Source of the DNA: Pseudoalteromonas phenolica | GTDB taxonomy: Bacteria > Pseudomonadota > Gammaproteobacteria > Enterobacterales > Alteromonadaceae | NCBI RefSeq assembly: GCF_001444405.1 | Contig: NZ_CP013187.1 | Coordinates: 1,798,001 to 1,862,000 of the forward strand | Length of the DNA stretch: 64,000 bases | Direction: 5' to 3' | In this document: positions 51,703-61,322 of the stretch, piece after piece | Layout of the letters: each line of letters opens with the position of its first letter | Numbering within the stretch: position 1 is the first letter of the stretch | Position numbers and translations under genes: made by a program | The notes under the pieces: generated by a model | Told to the model about the DNA's origin: nothing | What the model saw: only the letters and a program-made list of their open reading frames with translations | Database searches by the model: none

Positions 51703-54700
51703 ATGGCGTCTGCGCATTGGCAATCTATGCCTTGGGTAAAAAATAACAAAGATAAAATTAGCTGGGGACAGTTAACAGGCAGTGGCTTAGCGCTCACGAT
51801 CAGTGCAAATATAGCTGATAAAAAATCGATGACGGTCATTGTCACCCCGGATACCCCTTCTGCTTTGCGCCTTGAAACAGAGTTAGACTATTTATTGCAA
51901 GAATATAAGGTAATGACATTCCCTGACTGGGAAACACTACCTTATGACCACTTCTCGCCACATCAAGATATTATTTCACAACGCCTTGAAACGCTTAATG
52001 CATTAAAGCAGCAAAGTAAGACTGTTTTAATTATTCCAGTTTCAACCCTCATGCTCAGAACAGCGCCACCTAGTTTTATTTATGGTCAAGCACTTAAGTT
52101 TAAGTGTGGCGATACGGTTGATGCGCAGCAGCTAAAAGACTCATTAACAGAGTCGGGTTATCGACATGTTCAACAAGTCATGGAACATGGTGAATTTGCA
52201 GTAAGAGGCTCTATTGTAGATCTATACCCAATGGGCAGTAAAACGCCCTACCGTATTGATTTTTTTGACGACGAAATAGATTCAATTCGTTTATTCGATA
52301 TTGAAACGCAGCGCTCTAGTAATACCGTCAAAGAGATTGACCTATTACCTGCCCATGAATTTCCAACTAATCCAGAAGATATTGAAAGATTCAGAATTGC
52401 GTATCGCGCAGAGTTTGGTGCAAGCTCTGAGCAAGACTCTATCTACATGCAGGTTAGCAAGGCAAATTGGCCTGCTGGTATCGAGTATTATTTACCCCTA
52501 TTCTTTGAGTCACTTTCTACCATTTTTGATTATCTCCCTGAAGATACAGCCATCATGCATCTTGCAGACATAGAACATGCTGCAAAGAGTTTTTGGGATG
52601 ATGTTGAAAAAAGATACGAAAACCGACGAGTTGACCCTTTAAGGCCGCTATTATCGCCAGAAAAGCTCTACTTACCTGTGGAATCGCTTTATCAGCAGTT
52701 TAAACAATTCGCACGAGTAAATTTAACTCAAGCCAAATTACCAACAAAAGCGGGCAATACAAATTTAGATGCGGTCTTAATTGATGGCGTTAGAATCGAC
52801 CATAAAAAACCAGAGCCTTACGATGCTATTTTGAAGTTTATAGCTGAACAAAAGAAGCAAAAAGCACGCATTTTGTTTAGTGTAGAATCTGACGGTCGTC
52901 GTGAATCATTACTTACATTATTAAAAACAACAAATTTAAAACTTAAGCAATTCGAACATCTGAACGATTTTACCGCTACCTCTAATGACGTCGGTATTAT
53001 TGTAAGTCCACTAGAGCAAAGTATTTCACTCTCTGGTAAACCCAAACTTAACATAATTACTGAGCAAGAATTACTTGGGATTAAAGTTTCACAGCGACGC
53101 CGAAGAAAACATAAATATGAGCAAGGCCAAGATGCATTAATTCGAAACTTGGCCGAATTGAAAGAAGGTCAACCAATTGTTCATTTAGATCACGGTGTTG
53201 GTAGATACCTAGGTTTACAAACTATTGATGCAGCCGGCGTTGCAACCGAGTTTGTTACTATTACCTATGCTAACGAAGCTAAATTATATGTTCCAGTTTC
53301 AGCTTTACACATGTTAAGTCGTTATTCTGGTGGTGAAGAAGCATCCGCGCCACTACATAAGTTAGGCTCAGATGTGTGGGAAAAGGCGAAAAGGCGCGCC
53401 GCAGAAAAAGTCAGAGACGTTGCCGCTGAATTACTCGATATCTATGCGAAACGTCAAAGTAAACCTGGATACAAATTTAAACTCGATGGTCAGGGATATC
53501 GTGACTTTGCTGATAGCTTCCCATTTGAAGAAACTGACGATCAACGTAATGCAATTGAAGCTGTCCTTGCCGATATGCAATCTAATCAAGCAATGGATAG
53601 ATTAGTGTGTGGTGACGTAGGCTTTGGTAAAACTGAAGTTGCAATGCGGGGGGCATTTGCCGCTGTTAACGATGGCAAACAAGTTGCAGTGCTGGTACCA
53701 ACCACACTACTTGCTCAGCAGCACTTTGAAAACTTCAAAGACCGTTTTGCTGATTTGCCTGTTGAAGTCGGTGTGTTATCGCGATTTAACAGCACAAAAG
53801 AGCAAAAAGAAACCTTAGCTAAGTTAGAAAATGGCACTATTGATATCGTCATCGGTACTCATAAACTTATCCAAGACAATATTAAGTTCAGCGATTTAGG
53901 CTTACTCATTGTCGACGAAGAGCACCGCTTTGGTGTCCGCCAAAAAGAGAAAATCAAACAGCTACGCGCTGACGTTGATATTTTAACGCTGACAGCTACA
54001 CCAATTCCAAGAACGCTCAATATGGCGATGAGTGGCATGCGAGATTTATCTATTATCGCTACACCACCTGCAAAACGTCTAGCTGTGAAAACATTTGTTC
54101 AAGAGCGAAACGATGAGCTAATAAGAGAAGCCATTTTGCGTGAAATAAAACGTGGTGGCCAAGTTTACTTCTTGCACAACAATGTTGAAACCATTGAAAA
54201 AACCGCATTTGATATTTCAGAACTTGTGCCTGAAGCCAGTGTCGCCATTGCCCATGGTCAAATGCGTGAGCGTGAATTAGAAAACCTGATGAGTGACTTT
54301 TATCACCAAAAGCATAATGTACTGGTGTGTACGACCATCATTGAAACGGGTATTGATATCCCGTCTGCAAATACCATTATCATGGATAGGGCTGACAAGC
54401 TAGGTCTTGCACAACTTCATCAATTAAGAGGTCGTGTTGGCCGAAGCCACCATCAAGCTTATGCTTACTTATTAACTAGAAATAGCCAATCTCTCAGCAA
54501 AGATGCTGTAAAACGCTTACAAGCAATAGAGTCGCTTGAAGACTTAGGCGCTGGTTTTGCGCTGGCAACACACGATTTAGAAATTCGTGGTGCCGGTGAG
54601 TTGTTAGGTGATGATCAAAGTGGTCAAATCCAGTCAGTTGGCTTCACTTTATATATGGAAATGCTCGAACATGCTGTTCAAGCGCTACGGGATGGTAAAG

Positions 54701-55176
54701 AACCAACACTTGAGAACTTGTTACAACAGCAAACTGAAGTAGATCTTAAAATTCCTGCGCTACTACCAGATGATTATATTCCAGATGTAAATATTCGACT
54801 CAGCATGTATAAACGTATCGCCTCAATTGCAAATGCCGATGAAATCGACGAAATGAAAGTTGAGCTTATTGACCGTTTTGGACTGCTACCAGATGCGACT
54901 AAAAACTTGTTTGCCATACAACAAATGAAACTCCAAGCGAACAAAATTGGTGTGAGTAAAATTGAAGCCAACATCAAAGGTGGTTACTTCGAGTTCAGTT
55001 CTGATACAAAAGTTAACCCAACGTTCATCATTGCTTTGATACAAAGTAATCCGTCAATCTATAGAATGGAAGGTGCAAATAAGTTACGCTTCAATATAGA
55101 AGAAAAAAATGGCCAAGAAAGATTAAAATTAATCAGCGCCATGATAAATGATTTTGATAAAAAGGCATCTGCATGA
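51703..55176 (+). CDS. mfd: Transcription-repair coupling factor
   Basis: Mfd removes stalled RNA polymerase at DNA lesions and recruits UvrA. The 1157-residue protein has the UvrB-like N-terminal part (FPDWETLPYDHFSPHQDI near 70), the RNA-polymerase interaction domain (VHLDHGVGRYLGLQ near 495), a helicase with Walker A GDVGFGKTEVAMRG near 635, DEEHRFGV near 742 and the translocation motif region GRVGRSHHQAYAYLL near 915, and the C-terminal domain. Length matches E. coli (1148). AGGAG precedes the ATG. It overlaps csiV by 4 nt. Confidence 0.97.
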   Translation: MASAHWQSMPWVKNNKDKISWGQLTGSGLALTISANIADKKSMTVIVTPDTPSALRLETELDYLLQEYKVMTFPDWETLPYDHFSPHQDIISQRLETLNALKQQSKTVLIIPVSTLMLRTAPPSFIYGQALKFKCGDTVDAQQLKDSLTESGYRHVQQVMEHGEFAVRGSIVDLYPMGSKTPYRIDFFDDEIDSIRLFDIETQRSSNTVKEIDLLPAHEFPTNPEDIERFRIAYRAEFGASSEQDSIYMQVSKANWPAGIEYYLPLFFESLSTIFDYLPEDTAIMHLADIEHAAKSFWDDVEKRYENRRVDPLRPLLSPEKLYLPVESLYQQFKQFARVNLTQAKLPTKAGNTNLDAVLIDGVRIDHKKPEPYDAILKFIAEQKKQKARILFSVESDGRRESLLTLLKTTNLKLKQFEHLNDFTATSNDVGIIVSPLEQSISLSGKPKLNIITEQELLGIKVSQRRRRKHKYEQGQDALIRNLAELKEGQPIVHLDHGVGRYLGLQTIDAAGVATEFVTITYANEAKLYVPVSALHMLSRYSGGEEASAPLHKLGSDVWEKAKRRAAEKVRDVAAELLDIYAKRQSKPGYKFKLDGQGYRDFADSFPFEETDDQRNAIEAVLADMQSNQAMDRLVCGDVGFGKTEVAMRGAFAAVNDGKQVAVLVPTTLLAQQHFENFKDRFADLPVEVGVLSRFNSTKEQKETLAKLENGTIDIVIGTHKLIQDNIKFSDLGLLIVDEEHRFGVRQKEKIKQLRADVDILTLTATPIPRTLNMAMSGMRDLSIIATPPAKRLAVKTFVQERNDELIREAILREIKRGGQVYFLHNNVETIEKTAFDISELVPEASVAIAHGQMRERELENLMSDFYHQKHNVLVCTTIIETGIDIPSANTIIMDRADKLGLAQLHQLRGRVGRSHHQAYAYLLTRNSQSLSKDAVKRLQAIESLEDLGAGFALATHDLEIRGAGELLGDDQSGQIQSVGFTLYMEMLEHAVQALRDGKEPTLENLLQQQTEVDLKIPALLPDDYIPDVNIRLSMYKRIASIANADEIDEMKVELIDRFGLLPDATKNLFAIQQMKLQANKIGVSKIEANIKGGYFEFSSDTKVNPTFIIALIQSNPSIYRMEGANKLRFNIEEKNGQERLKLISAMINDFDKKASA

Positions 55177-56015
55177 AGCATAAGCTTTTAAAGCTCACAA
55201 CATTGACGTTTTTAACTGCGTTTGCAGCCAATGCAAACGCAACTCGTTGGTTTGAAATTGAACTCATTGCTTTTGAGCAAAAACCAACACCTGAGTTACG
55301 TGAAGATTTTAAACTTGAGCGTAAACCGATTCAGGCACGAAAAACATTGGATATGATTGAAACGGGGTTAAACAATCAAGGTCAGATCCAATGTTTATCA
55401 GGTGAACCACAATTTGATCCCAGAGAATTAAGTCAGCAAATCGTGGCAACATCCAGCTCTTGGCAATGTGATGATGATAGAAATTATCTCGAACAAATGC
55501 ATGCCTTGCCATTAATACCCTTTGCAGAGCCGCAAGAGCATATGGATTCAATGTATTTGCTTGCTGAAGAACAGTTTCAATTTGCATCTGTTTTAAATAA
55601 GTTAAAGCGTGAAGGGTTGGATCCAATATTACATACTGGCTGGCGCTTTCCTGAAATGAGTAGCCGACGTGCGCCAAGTATTGAGATTATAGCTGGACAA
55701 AAAATTGCTAAACCAACCAGCTATAAAGCAATTAATAATATCAGTAATGATGGTTACATTAGCCTTTTAGATAAGCCTATACAACATCAAGCGATCAACG
55801 ATGAGTATAAGTGGCAAGTTGAAGGGCTAATGAAAATTCATGTGAGACATTATTTGTTTGTTACTACAGATCTAGATATCAATTTCATTGATAACGAAGG
55901 TGAATTACAGCAAGCAAGAATGTCACAATATACTCGTGTTTATAGTGGCGATATTCATTACCTAGATCACCCTAGACTCGGGATAATATTTCAAATAAGA
56001 AAATATAAACATTAA
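55173..56015 (+). CDS. csiV: CsiV family peptidoglycan-binding-like protein
   Basis: A 280-residue exported protein: signal peptide to about 23 (ANANA), then RWFEIELIAFEQKP, the family start. The C-terminal part (WQVEGLMKIHVRHYLFVTTDLDI, then RVYSGDIHYLDHPRLGIIFQIRKY) is strongly conserved in CsiV proteins, known from Vibrio cholerae for sensing D-amino acids and binding peptidoglycan. The ATG overlaps the mfd stop (ATGA), a gene order common in Alteromonadales and Vibrio. Confidence 0.88.
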   Translation: MKHKLLKLTTLTFLTAFAANANATRWFEIELIAFEQKPTPELREDFKLERKPIQARKTLDMIETGLNNQGQIQCLSGEPQFDPRELSQQIVATSSSWQCDDDRNYLEQMHALPLIPFAEPQEHMDSMYLLAEEQFQFASVLNKLKREGLDPILHTGWRFPEMSSRRAPSIEIIAGQKIAKPTSYKAINNISNDGYISLLDKPIQHQAINDEYKWQVEGLMKIHVRHYLFVTTDLDINFIDNEGELQQARMSQYTRVYSGDIHYLDHPRLGIIFQIRKYKH

Positions 56016-56029
56016 GCACGAGGGTTAAT

Positions 56030-56278
56030 ATGAAAAAATTACTATTAGTTGCGGCACTACTAACATTAGCTGGTTGTTCGAAAGTAAATAAAGAAAACTA
56101 CGGTAAAATTAAAGTAGGCATGGACAAAACTGAAGTTGAAGCAATTATAGGCTCAGCAGATTCGTGTGAAGAAAAAACACTACACACCAATTGCGTTTGG
56201 GGCGGTGAAGAGAAAAACATCACTATCACACTTGTTTCTGATAAAGTGACATTATTCTCGAGCAAAGGCTTAAAATAA
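56030..56278 (+). CDS. Small lipoprotein with BamE/SmpA-like pattern
   Basis: An 82-residue lipoprotein (lipobox LAGC at residues 13-16). The mature part NYGKIKVGMDKTEVEAIIGSADSC has the GMxxxEVxxxxG motif of BamE/OmlA-type small lipoproteins (DUF3862-like), and WGGEEKNITITLVSDKV completes the small alpha-beta fold. It starts 14 nt after csiV with GAGG upstream and probably shares the mfd-csiV operon. Not the true BamE, which is longer; role unknown. Confidence 0.75.
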   Translation: MKKLLLVAALLTLAGCSKVNKENYGKIKVGMDKTEVEAIIGSADSCEEKTLHTNCVWGGEEKNITITLVSDKVTLFSSKGLK

Positions 56279-56303
56279 TTTAAATTCCTTAACAACTCAT
56301 ACG

Positions 56304-56330
56304 AAAATCCCCATAAACGTGGGGATTTTT
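56304..56330. terminator. Bidirectional terminator between the lipoprotein and GGDEF genes
   Basis: AAAATCCCC (56304-56312) pairs with GGGGATTTT (56321-56329), with T-tracts on both strands; the flanking genes converge. Confidence 0.82.
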
Positions 56331-56362
56331 CATTTTCACTCAGTATTCATAAAATCAAACGG

Positions 56363-57523
56363 CTAAGCAGCATCTGATATAACCCGGTCTCTTCCCTGCT
56401 CTTTTGCATCGTATAAGAGTTCATCCACGCGTTTAAAAATATTCTCAGTTGTTTCACCATAGCGATATTCAGTTACACCGATACTTGATGTTACACACAA
56501 TGATTGCGCTTCACTCACTGCTATAGGTGTTTCTCTTAATCGTGTAGCAATTTCGTGTGCAAGGTTTAAAGCCTGAGCATTTGACTTGTGTGGCAGTATT
56601 ATTAAAAATTCCTCTCCGCCATAACGCGAAACAATGTCAGTACTTCTTACAGATTTTGATAATACAGATGCTGCCTCTTTTAGTACTTTATCACCAGCAA
56701 TGTGACCAAAGGTATCGTTTATACGTTTAAACCTATCTAAATCAAACATAATGACAGAGAACTTGATTGATTCAGATTTTAAGTGTTCGATCGAACGTAA
56801 TAAAACACGCCTGTTTATAAGTTTCGTTAAAGGGTCCACTGTTGATTCTCTATAGAGGTGCATCAGCATTGTAAGTTGTGCTATTTGCAGCCATAAACTG
56901 ATCCCAGCGAATAGTATAAATAACCACGTACTATTAAATAGCGACCAAACATCCCCTTTATAAAAAAGGCCTTGTACAATTGCAAACGGGAAAAATATAA
57001 AAGCCATTAGAATAAGACTTCCTCTAATCGTCAGAGGAAATAGCCCGACCATAGCCAAAACCAAATAAGGTAACATTGAGAAAATAAATGGCACTTCATT
57101 GAGACTATCAAAGGTCATCATTGAAGCTAAATAGAACAACGAAGGTAAGAAAAAAGACAGTGCGACCAATTTTTTAATCAGCAAAGCAGAACAGCATTTT
57201 TTTATTAAATAAGCCATTATGAAAAGACTGGCCGACAACACGAGACGACAAATTAATATGGAAGTGGCTTGTTCATATTCAAAGGCATAAAAATCATAAA
57301 TGGAAAATAAGGGCACTGAAAAAGCAAAAAAACAACACATAACCCAGAGCCGTTTTCTAATATACATTGAACGTTTTTGAGTAAAATCGCTAGAATGATG
57401 GTTCGAACTAAACAGATCAATCAGTGTATTTGGGTTAAGCCCTATGAAATTAAGGAATGGTTTGAGATGACGCCTATTAAAACAACTCGTACTGCTGTTT
57501 ACAAAACTTCTTTCTCTTTGCAT
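56363..57523 (-). CDS. Membrane diguanylate cyclase with intact product-inhibition site
   Basis: A 386-residue protein with about six membrane helices between residues 58 and 218 and a C-terminal GGDEF domain (about 222-384). The active loop is GGEEF at 302-306. RSTD at 293-296 lies five residues before it, the classical RxxD I-site, so the enzyme should be inhibited by its product, unlike the soluble cyclase at 46573. The membrane part resembles MHYT/7TM-type sensors only in hydrophobicity; no known domain was seen. It lies 126 nt downstream of the sypG-like gene on the same strand, possibly with its own promoter. Confidence 0.9.
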   Translation of the reverse strand: MQRERSFVNSSTSCFNRRHLKPFLNFIGLNPNTLIDLFSSNHHSSDFTQKRSMYIRKRLWVMCCFFAFSVPLFSIYDFYAFEYEQATSILICRLVLSASLFIMAYLIKKCCSALLIKKLVALSFFLPSLFYLASMMTFDSLNEVPFIFSMLPYLVLAMVGLFPLTIRGSLILMAFIFFPFAIVQGLFYKGDVWSLFNSTWLFILFAGISLWLQIAQLTMLMHLYRESTVDPLTKLINRRVLLRSIEHLKSESIKFSVIMFDLDRFKRINDTFGHIAGDKVLKEAASVLSKSVRSTDIVSRYGGEEFLIILPHKSNAQALNLAHEIATRLRETPIAVSEAQSLCVTSSIGVTEYRYGETTENIFKRVDELLYDAKEQGRDRVISDAA

Positions 57524-57649
57524 AGCTCTTCTTTTACATCAACTTACAGAATGATAAATTGAATTGTAAGCTGAACAAAAATAAGACTATTAATTTAGAT
57601 CAATATTATTGATAAATTCAAATCAATAATCTAATCAAAACAATGTAGA

Positions 57650-59092
57650 TTATTCTTCCCAAGTTTTCATTTTTCTATAAATTGTAGATGGACTAAGCTC
57701 TAACATGGCTGCTGCTTTTGGAATATTATTTCCACAAATATCGATGGCCTGTTCAATATATTCTTTCTCAACTATCCACATTGGCCGAATATCTAAATGA
57801 CTTTTAATTGGATGAGCAGATTCGCTACTAATTGCTGGGAAAGAGTCAGATTGTTCAGGTGAGATAATTTTATTGGAAAAGTAACTTGTCTGTTCAGTCT
57901 CTTGGCTACCACTGCTATTTTTATTTTGAGAAATAGGAAAAGCAGGAAACATATTTGAATCTATAATATCGCTATGATTCATAACCAAAGTATTTCTGAT
58001 CATATTTTCTAATTGGCGAACATTCCCAGGCCAATCGTAGCTAAGTAATTTTTGCTTTGCATTGTCTGTTAACTTCACGAAGGTTTTACCTTCTTCTTTT
58101 GCTATTCGTGCAAACATCGCATCTGCAATTTGGACGACATCTTCACCACGATCTCTAAGAGGTGGCAATTGAATAGGAATAACATAAAGACGGTAATATA
58201 AATCTTCTCTAAAACGCCCTTCCTGTACTTCCAACCAAGGGTCTCGATTCGTTGCACATACAAATCTTACATTGACTGATTGCAAAGTTTCACTACCTAC
58301 TTTTTGGAAGGTACCTGTTTGGATGAAACGCAATAACTTACTTTGCAAACCAAGATCCATTTCGCACAATTCATCTAAAAATAACGTACCACCATCAGCT
58401 TGACCAGCTGCACCTTCGCGATTTGACGTAGCGCCAGTGAATGCCCCTTTTACGTGACCAAAAATTTCACTTTCTATTAAATCTTTAGGGATAGCTGCAC
58501 AGTTTAATGCTACAAATGGTGCCTGTTTGCGATCACTACATTCATGAACAGCTTTTGCACATAATTCTTTGCCTGTTCCACTTTCTCCAGTAATAAATAC
58601 TGTTGCTTTAGAACTCGCAGCATTAGAAATGATTTGATAAACGTTTTGCATCAATGCAGACTTGCCAATTAGTTGACAAAAACGTCCGTTTTCGAAAGTT
58701 GACTGGTACTCTTCTACTTTCTTACTTAATGTTTTTAGTTTTAAACCGTTGTTAACAGTTATCCTAAATCTCTCTGCATCAATAGGTTTTTCTAGAAAAT
58801 CTATGGCACCATGGCGAATAGCTTCCACTGCTAATTCTTTACTGGCATGCGCGGTTAAAACTATAACATCAGGACGGTTTTTATTGGGAAGTTGAGCGAG
58901 AATATCCATACCACTCATATCAGGTAACATGATATCAAGAATAATAAGATCGGGCTGATTATTGCTTAAATAATCAAGTGCGGCTTGACCAGTACCAGCT
59001 ACAAAAGTATTTAAACCAGTCGGAATTAGGTAGGACTGATATAACAGTGACAAAGACTCAGTATCTTCTACGATTAAAATATTCGCTGGCAT
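57650..59092 (-). CDS. sypG: Sigma-54 dependent response regulator, SypG-like
   Basis: A 480-residue NtrC/LuxO-type activator. A receiver domain (1-120, Asp53 phosphorylated, Lys102) is followed by the AAA+ domain with Walker A GESGTGKE (169-176), the sigma-54 contact loop GAFTGA (216-221) and a C-terminal Fis-type helix-turn-helix (about 445-478, AAAMLELSPSTIYRKMKTW). In V. fischeri SypG activates the syp polysaccharide operons with sigma-54. ATG 59092 is preferred because AGGAGG lies 5 nt upstream; an ATG eight codons earlier has no such site. It begins 28 nt after the SypE-like stop. No sigma-54 promoter was recognised in the window. Confidence 0.88.
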   Translation of the reverse strand: MPANILIVEDTESLSLLYQSYLIPTGLNTFVAGTGQAALDYLSNNQPDLIILDIMLPDMSGMDILAQLPNKNRPDVIVLTAHASKELAVEAIRHGAIDFLEKPIDAERFRITVNNGLKLKTLSKKVEEYQSTFENGRFCQLIGKSALMQNVYQIISNAASSKATVFITGESGTGKELCAKAVHECSDRKQAPFVALNCAAIPKDLIESEIFGHVKGAFTGATSNREGAAGQADGGTLFLDELCEMDLGLQSKLLRFIQTGTFQKVGSETLQSVNVRFVCATNRDPWLEVQEGRFREDLYYRLYVIPIQLPPLRDRGEDVVQIADAMFARIAKEEGKTFVKLTDNAKQKLLSYDWPGNVRQLENMIRNTLVMNHSDIIDSNMFPAFPISQNKNSSGSQETEQTSYFSNKIISPEQSDSFPAISSESAHPIKSHLDIRPMWIVEKEYIEQAIDICGNNIPKAAAMLELSPSTIYRKMKTWEE

Positions 59093-59119
59093 GGCAACCT
59101 CCTGATTGCAAATCATTTC

Positions 59120-60607
59120 CTATGCTTTATTAAGAACCAGTAATGTTGAATCGTCAATCTCTTTTGTTAATTCAGGTAAACATTTTTGCCAAAGTTGTGT
59201 TGGAAATTCAATGCTTTGTACATCTAACCGTTGAAGTTTATCTAATATAAACTCATCGGCAGTAGCAAACTTGTCCATATTTTCATGAAGCCCGTCAGTA
59301 AAGCAAAGTAAATAAAATGGTGATGGCAATTCAATACAATCTGGTTGATATGAATAGCTTGAGTTTAGACCTATTATTGGTTGAGTATTGTCGAATAACT
59401 TTATTTCACCTGAGTACTTATCAATTAAAATGAAGCTAGGTTGACCAATATTGATATATTCAATTTTGTTATGGCTCAATTTGAAAGCCAACAAAGTAAA
59501 AATTTTATCTTTATTAATACAGATACCATTTACTACAGCATCATTTAAATCATTTATTAATTTCGAAAAATCTGTTGTATTTTTAACTAAACCGAAGATA
59601 AAACCTTTAAGTTCATTAGCAGTGCTCGCTGCAGCCTCACCATGTCCCATCACATCAACCATAAATAAGAAATGGTCATTAGAATCCTTGTGTGTATACG
59701 ACAAAACAAAATCACCTGAACGTGTATTCAACGCACTACCAAATGTGTTAATTGAGTAACTCTCATCTAGTTGTATTGAATCATTATCTGATGAATTACA
59801 GGTTCGTCTACCAGCATCTTGTTTTCTTCTAAGTACACGTTCACAGATTAACAAAATAGACTCTTTTTTTAGCGGCTTAACAACATAATCGTCGATACCC
59901 ACTGATACAGTTTCTTTGATTGTTTCAATCGCACTGTCAACGGACATAACAATAATGCCAATATTAGATAGGTGTTGATAACGATTAATCTGCTCAATAA
60001 ATTTAGTTGCAATCATTTGATTAAGGTTCAAATCTATCAGTAATAAATCGACTTCATGCTTTGATAGGAAAGATTGAGCCTTATATTCGCAGTCGAACGC
60101 ATAAACGTCATACGCTTCAGAGAGATAATTTTCTATTAGCTTTAAAGTGGCTAACTCGTCTTCAATCAACACAACTTTAGTTCTATCAGAACTGCTATAA
60201 AGCGTTAGGCAAAAGTGATTTTGCTCACCCTTTTTAAAATAATGATAACTAGGAAAGTAGTGATTGATCAGAGCTAGACCCATTCCACCCTCTCTTAATA
60301 CTCCATCATTTATAACTTCTTCTCTTTGTGTTTTATCACTTTTAGCTAACTCTTCAAAAAATTGTGTGTTATCGATTATAGTGAGTGAAACGCCACCATT
60401 GATGTTATCAATGACAAGTGTCATTACGCCATCTTCACCTTCAGAGTGACGTATTAAATTTGATAAGTATTCTGTAAGAACAAGGCCAGTATTATCGATA
60501 TCGTCATTCGAAATCTTCATCTGCTTAAGGTAATGATGAATAATCTCTCTTACCGAATGAATAGCTGGCCAAACAAGGTTAAATCTTCTATAAAATAATG
60601 TTGACAT
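59120..60607 (-). CDS. sypE: SypE-like regulator: RsbW-type kinase, receiver and PP2C phosphatase
   Basis: A 495-residue protein with three domains. Residues 10-140 form a GHKL/RsbW-like serine kinase (N box TEYLSNLIRHS, G box GGMGLALINHY). Residues 144-262 form a receiver with Asp192 (LIDLN) and Lys244. Residues 290-495 form a PP2C/SpoIIE-type phosphatase (Asp318 in DVMGHG, FTDGLHEN, and the final IDDSTLLVL). This exact order is that of V. fischeri SypE, which phosphorylates or dephosphorylates the STAS protein SypA to switch biofilm formation. sypA should lie upstream, beyond the window. Only 7 nt separate it from the ATPase gene before it. Confidence 0.88.
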   Translation of the reverse strand: MSTLFYRRFNLVWPAIHSVREIIHHYLKQMKISNDDIDNTGLVLTEYLSNLIRHSEGEDGVMTLVIDNINGGVSLTIIDNTQFFEELAKSDKTQREEVINDGVLREGGMGLALINHYFPSYHYFKKGEQNHFCLTLYSSSDRTKVVLIEDELATLKLIENYLSEAYDVYAFDCEYKAQSFLSKHEVDLLLIDLNLNQMIATKFIEQINRYQHLSNIGIIVMSVDSAIETIKETVSVGIDDYVVKPLKKESILLICERVLRRKQDAGRRTCNSSDNDSIQLDESYSINTFGSALNTRSGDFVLSYTHKDSNDHFLFMVDVMGHGEAAASTANELKGFIFGLVKNTTDFSKLINDLNDAVVNGICINKDKIFTLLAFKLSHNKIEYINIGQPSFILIDKYSGEIKLFDNTQPIIGLNSSYSYQPDCIELPSPFYLLCFTDGLHENMDKFATADEFILDKLQRLDVQSIEFPTQLWQKCLPELTKEIDDSTLLVLNKA

Positions 60608-60614
60608 GTTTACC

Positions 60615-61322
60615 TCAGACAGCTTCGAATAACCATTTATGCTTTTTAATTGCTGTTATTAGCTTTACTTTTAGCCAAGGAAAACGTGTTAATCTGTTTT
60701 CAACACTTTCAATCAATCTAGGGCCAAGCGGTGGAAGCGCAAATTGACTTACCACAACTTCGATATGTTTGAAGTCGGCTTTTCTAATTTTATCTACACT
60801 TATTTGTACCTGCTCTTCGTTATTTAAGCCCAATGCAACGTTTAAAATTGCCATATCAGCAACACTTGAAATCACATGCAAAGGGATATTTTGTCTATTG
60901 TTTTGCATCAACGGCGGCATATCAAAAATAATATAATTAAACTCTTGCTCGAGCATCAAGATAGCCTGCTGTAAAATACCAAACTCTCTGACTTGCGCGT
61001 CAGGCTTCAGCTCTTTTACAGTCAAAAAATCGAATTGCCCTAATTTTTTCGTATAAAGCTGACAACTAATGTCATCAAAACTCCACCCTTGATCGTCCAT
61101 TTGCTCCTCAAGCCAATCAAATGACATCGGATTATAGGAATTTAAGTCAACAAGAAGTACTTTCCTATCTATTGATTGTAACCTTCTCGCTAAACAGACT
61201 GATATTGAGCTTGTGCCTTCCTCACCGGATGGCGAAAAAACACACAAACATTTCGCTTTTTTTTCAAGAATACTTCTATATACAGCTTCTACTTCTTGAT
61301 ATTCAGTTGGGATTAACTTCAT
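60615..61322 (-). CDS. sypD: CpsD/SypD-like ParA-type ATPase with altered Walker A
   Basis: A 235-residue protein of the MinD/ParA/CpsD group linked to polysaccharide export. The Walker A position reads SPSGEEGTSS (30-39): the essential Lys of GKS/T is Thr37. VLLVDLN (Walker A') near 55 and YIIFDMPP (Walker B) near 130 are kept. No C-terminal tyrosine cluster, as in bacterial tyrosine kinases, is present (end KKHKWLFEAV). It is therefore likely a non-catalytic or atypical partner of the SLBB protein. It overlaps the SLBB gene by 4 nt and precedes the SypE-like gene. Confidence 0.82.
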   Translation of the reverse strand: MKLIPTEYQEVEAVYRSILEKKAKCLCVFSPSGEEGTSSISVCLARRLQSIDRKVLLVDLNSYNPMSFDWLEEQMDDQGWSFDDISCQLYTKKLGQFDFLTVKELKPDAQVREFGILQQAILMLEQEFNYIIFDMPPLMQNNRQNIPLHVISSVADMAILNVALGLNNEEQVQISVDKIRKADFKHIEVVVSQFALPPLGPRLIESVENRLTRFPWLKVKLITAIKKHKWLFEAV

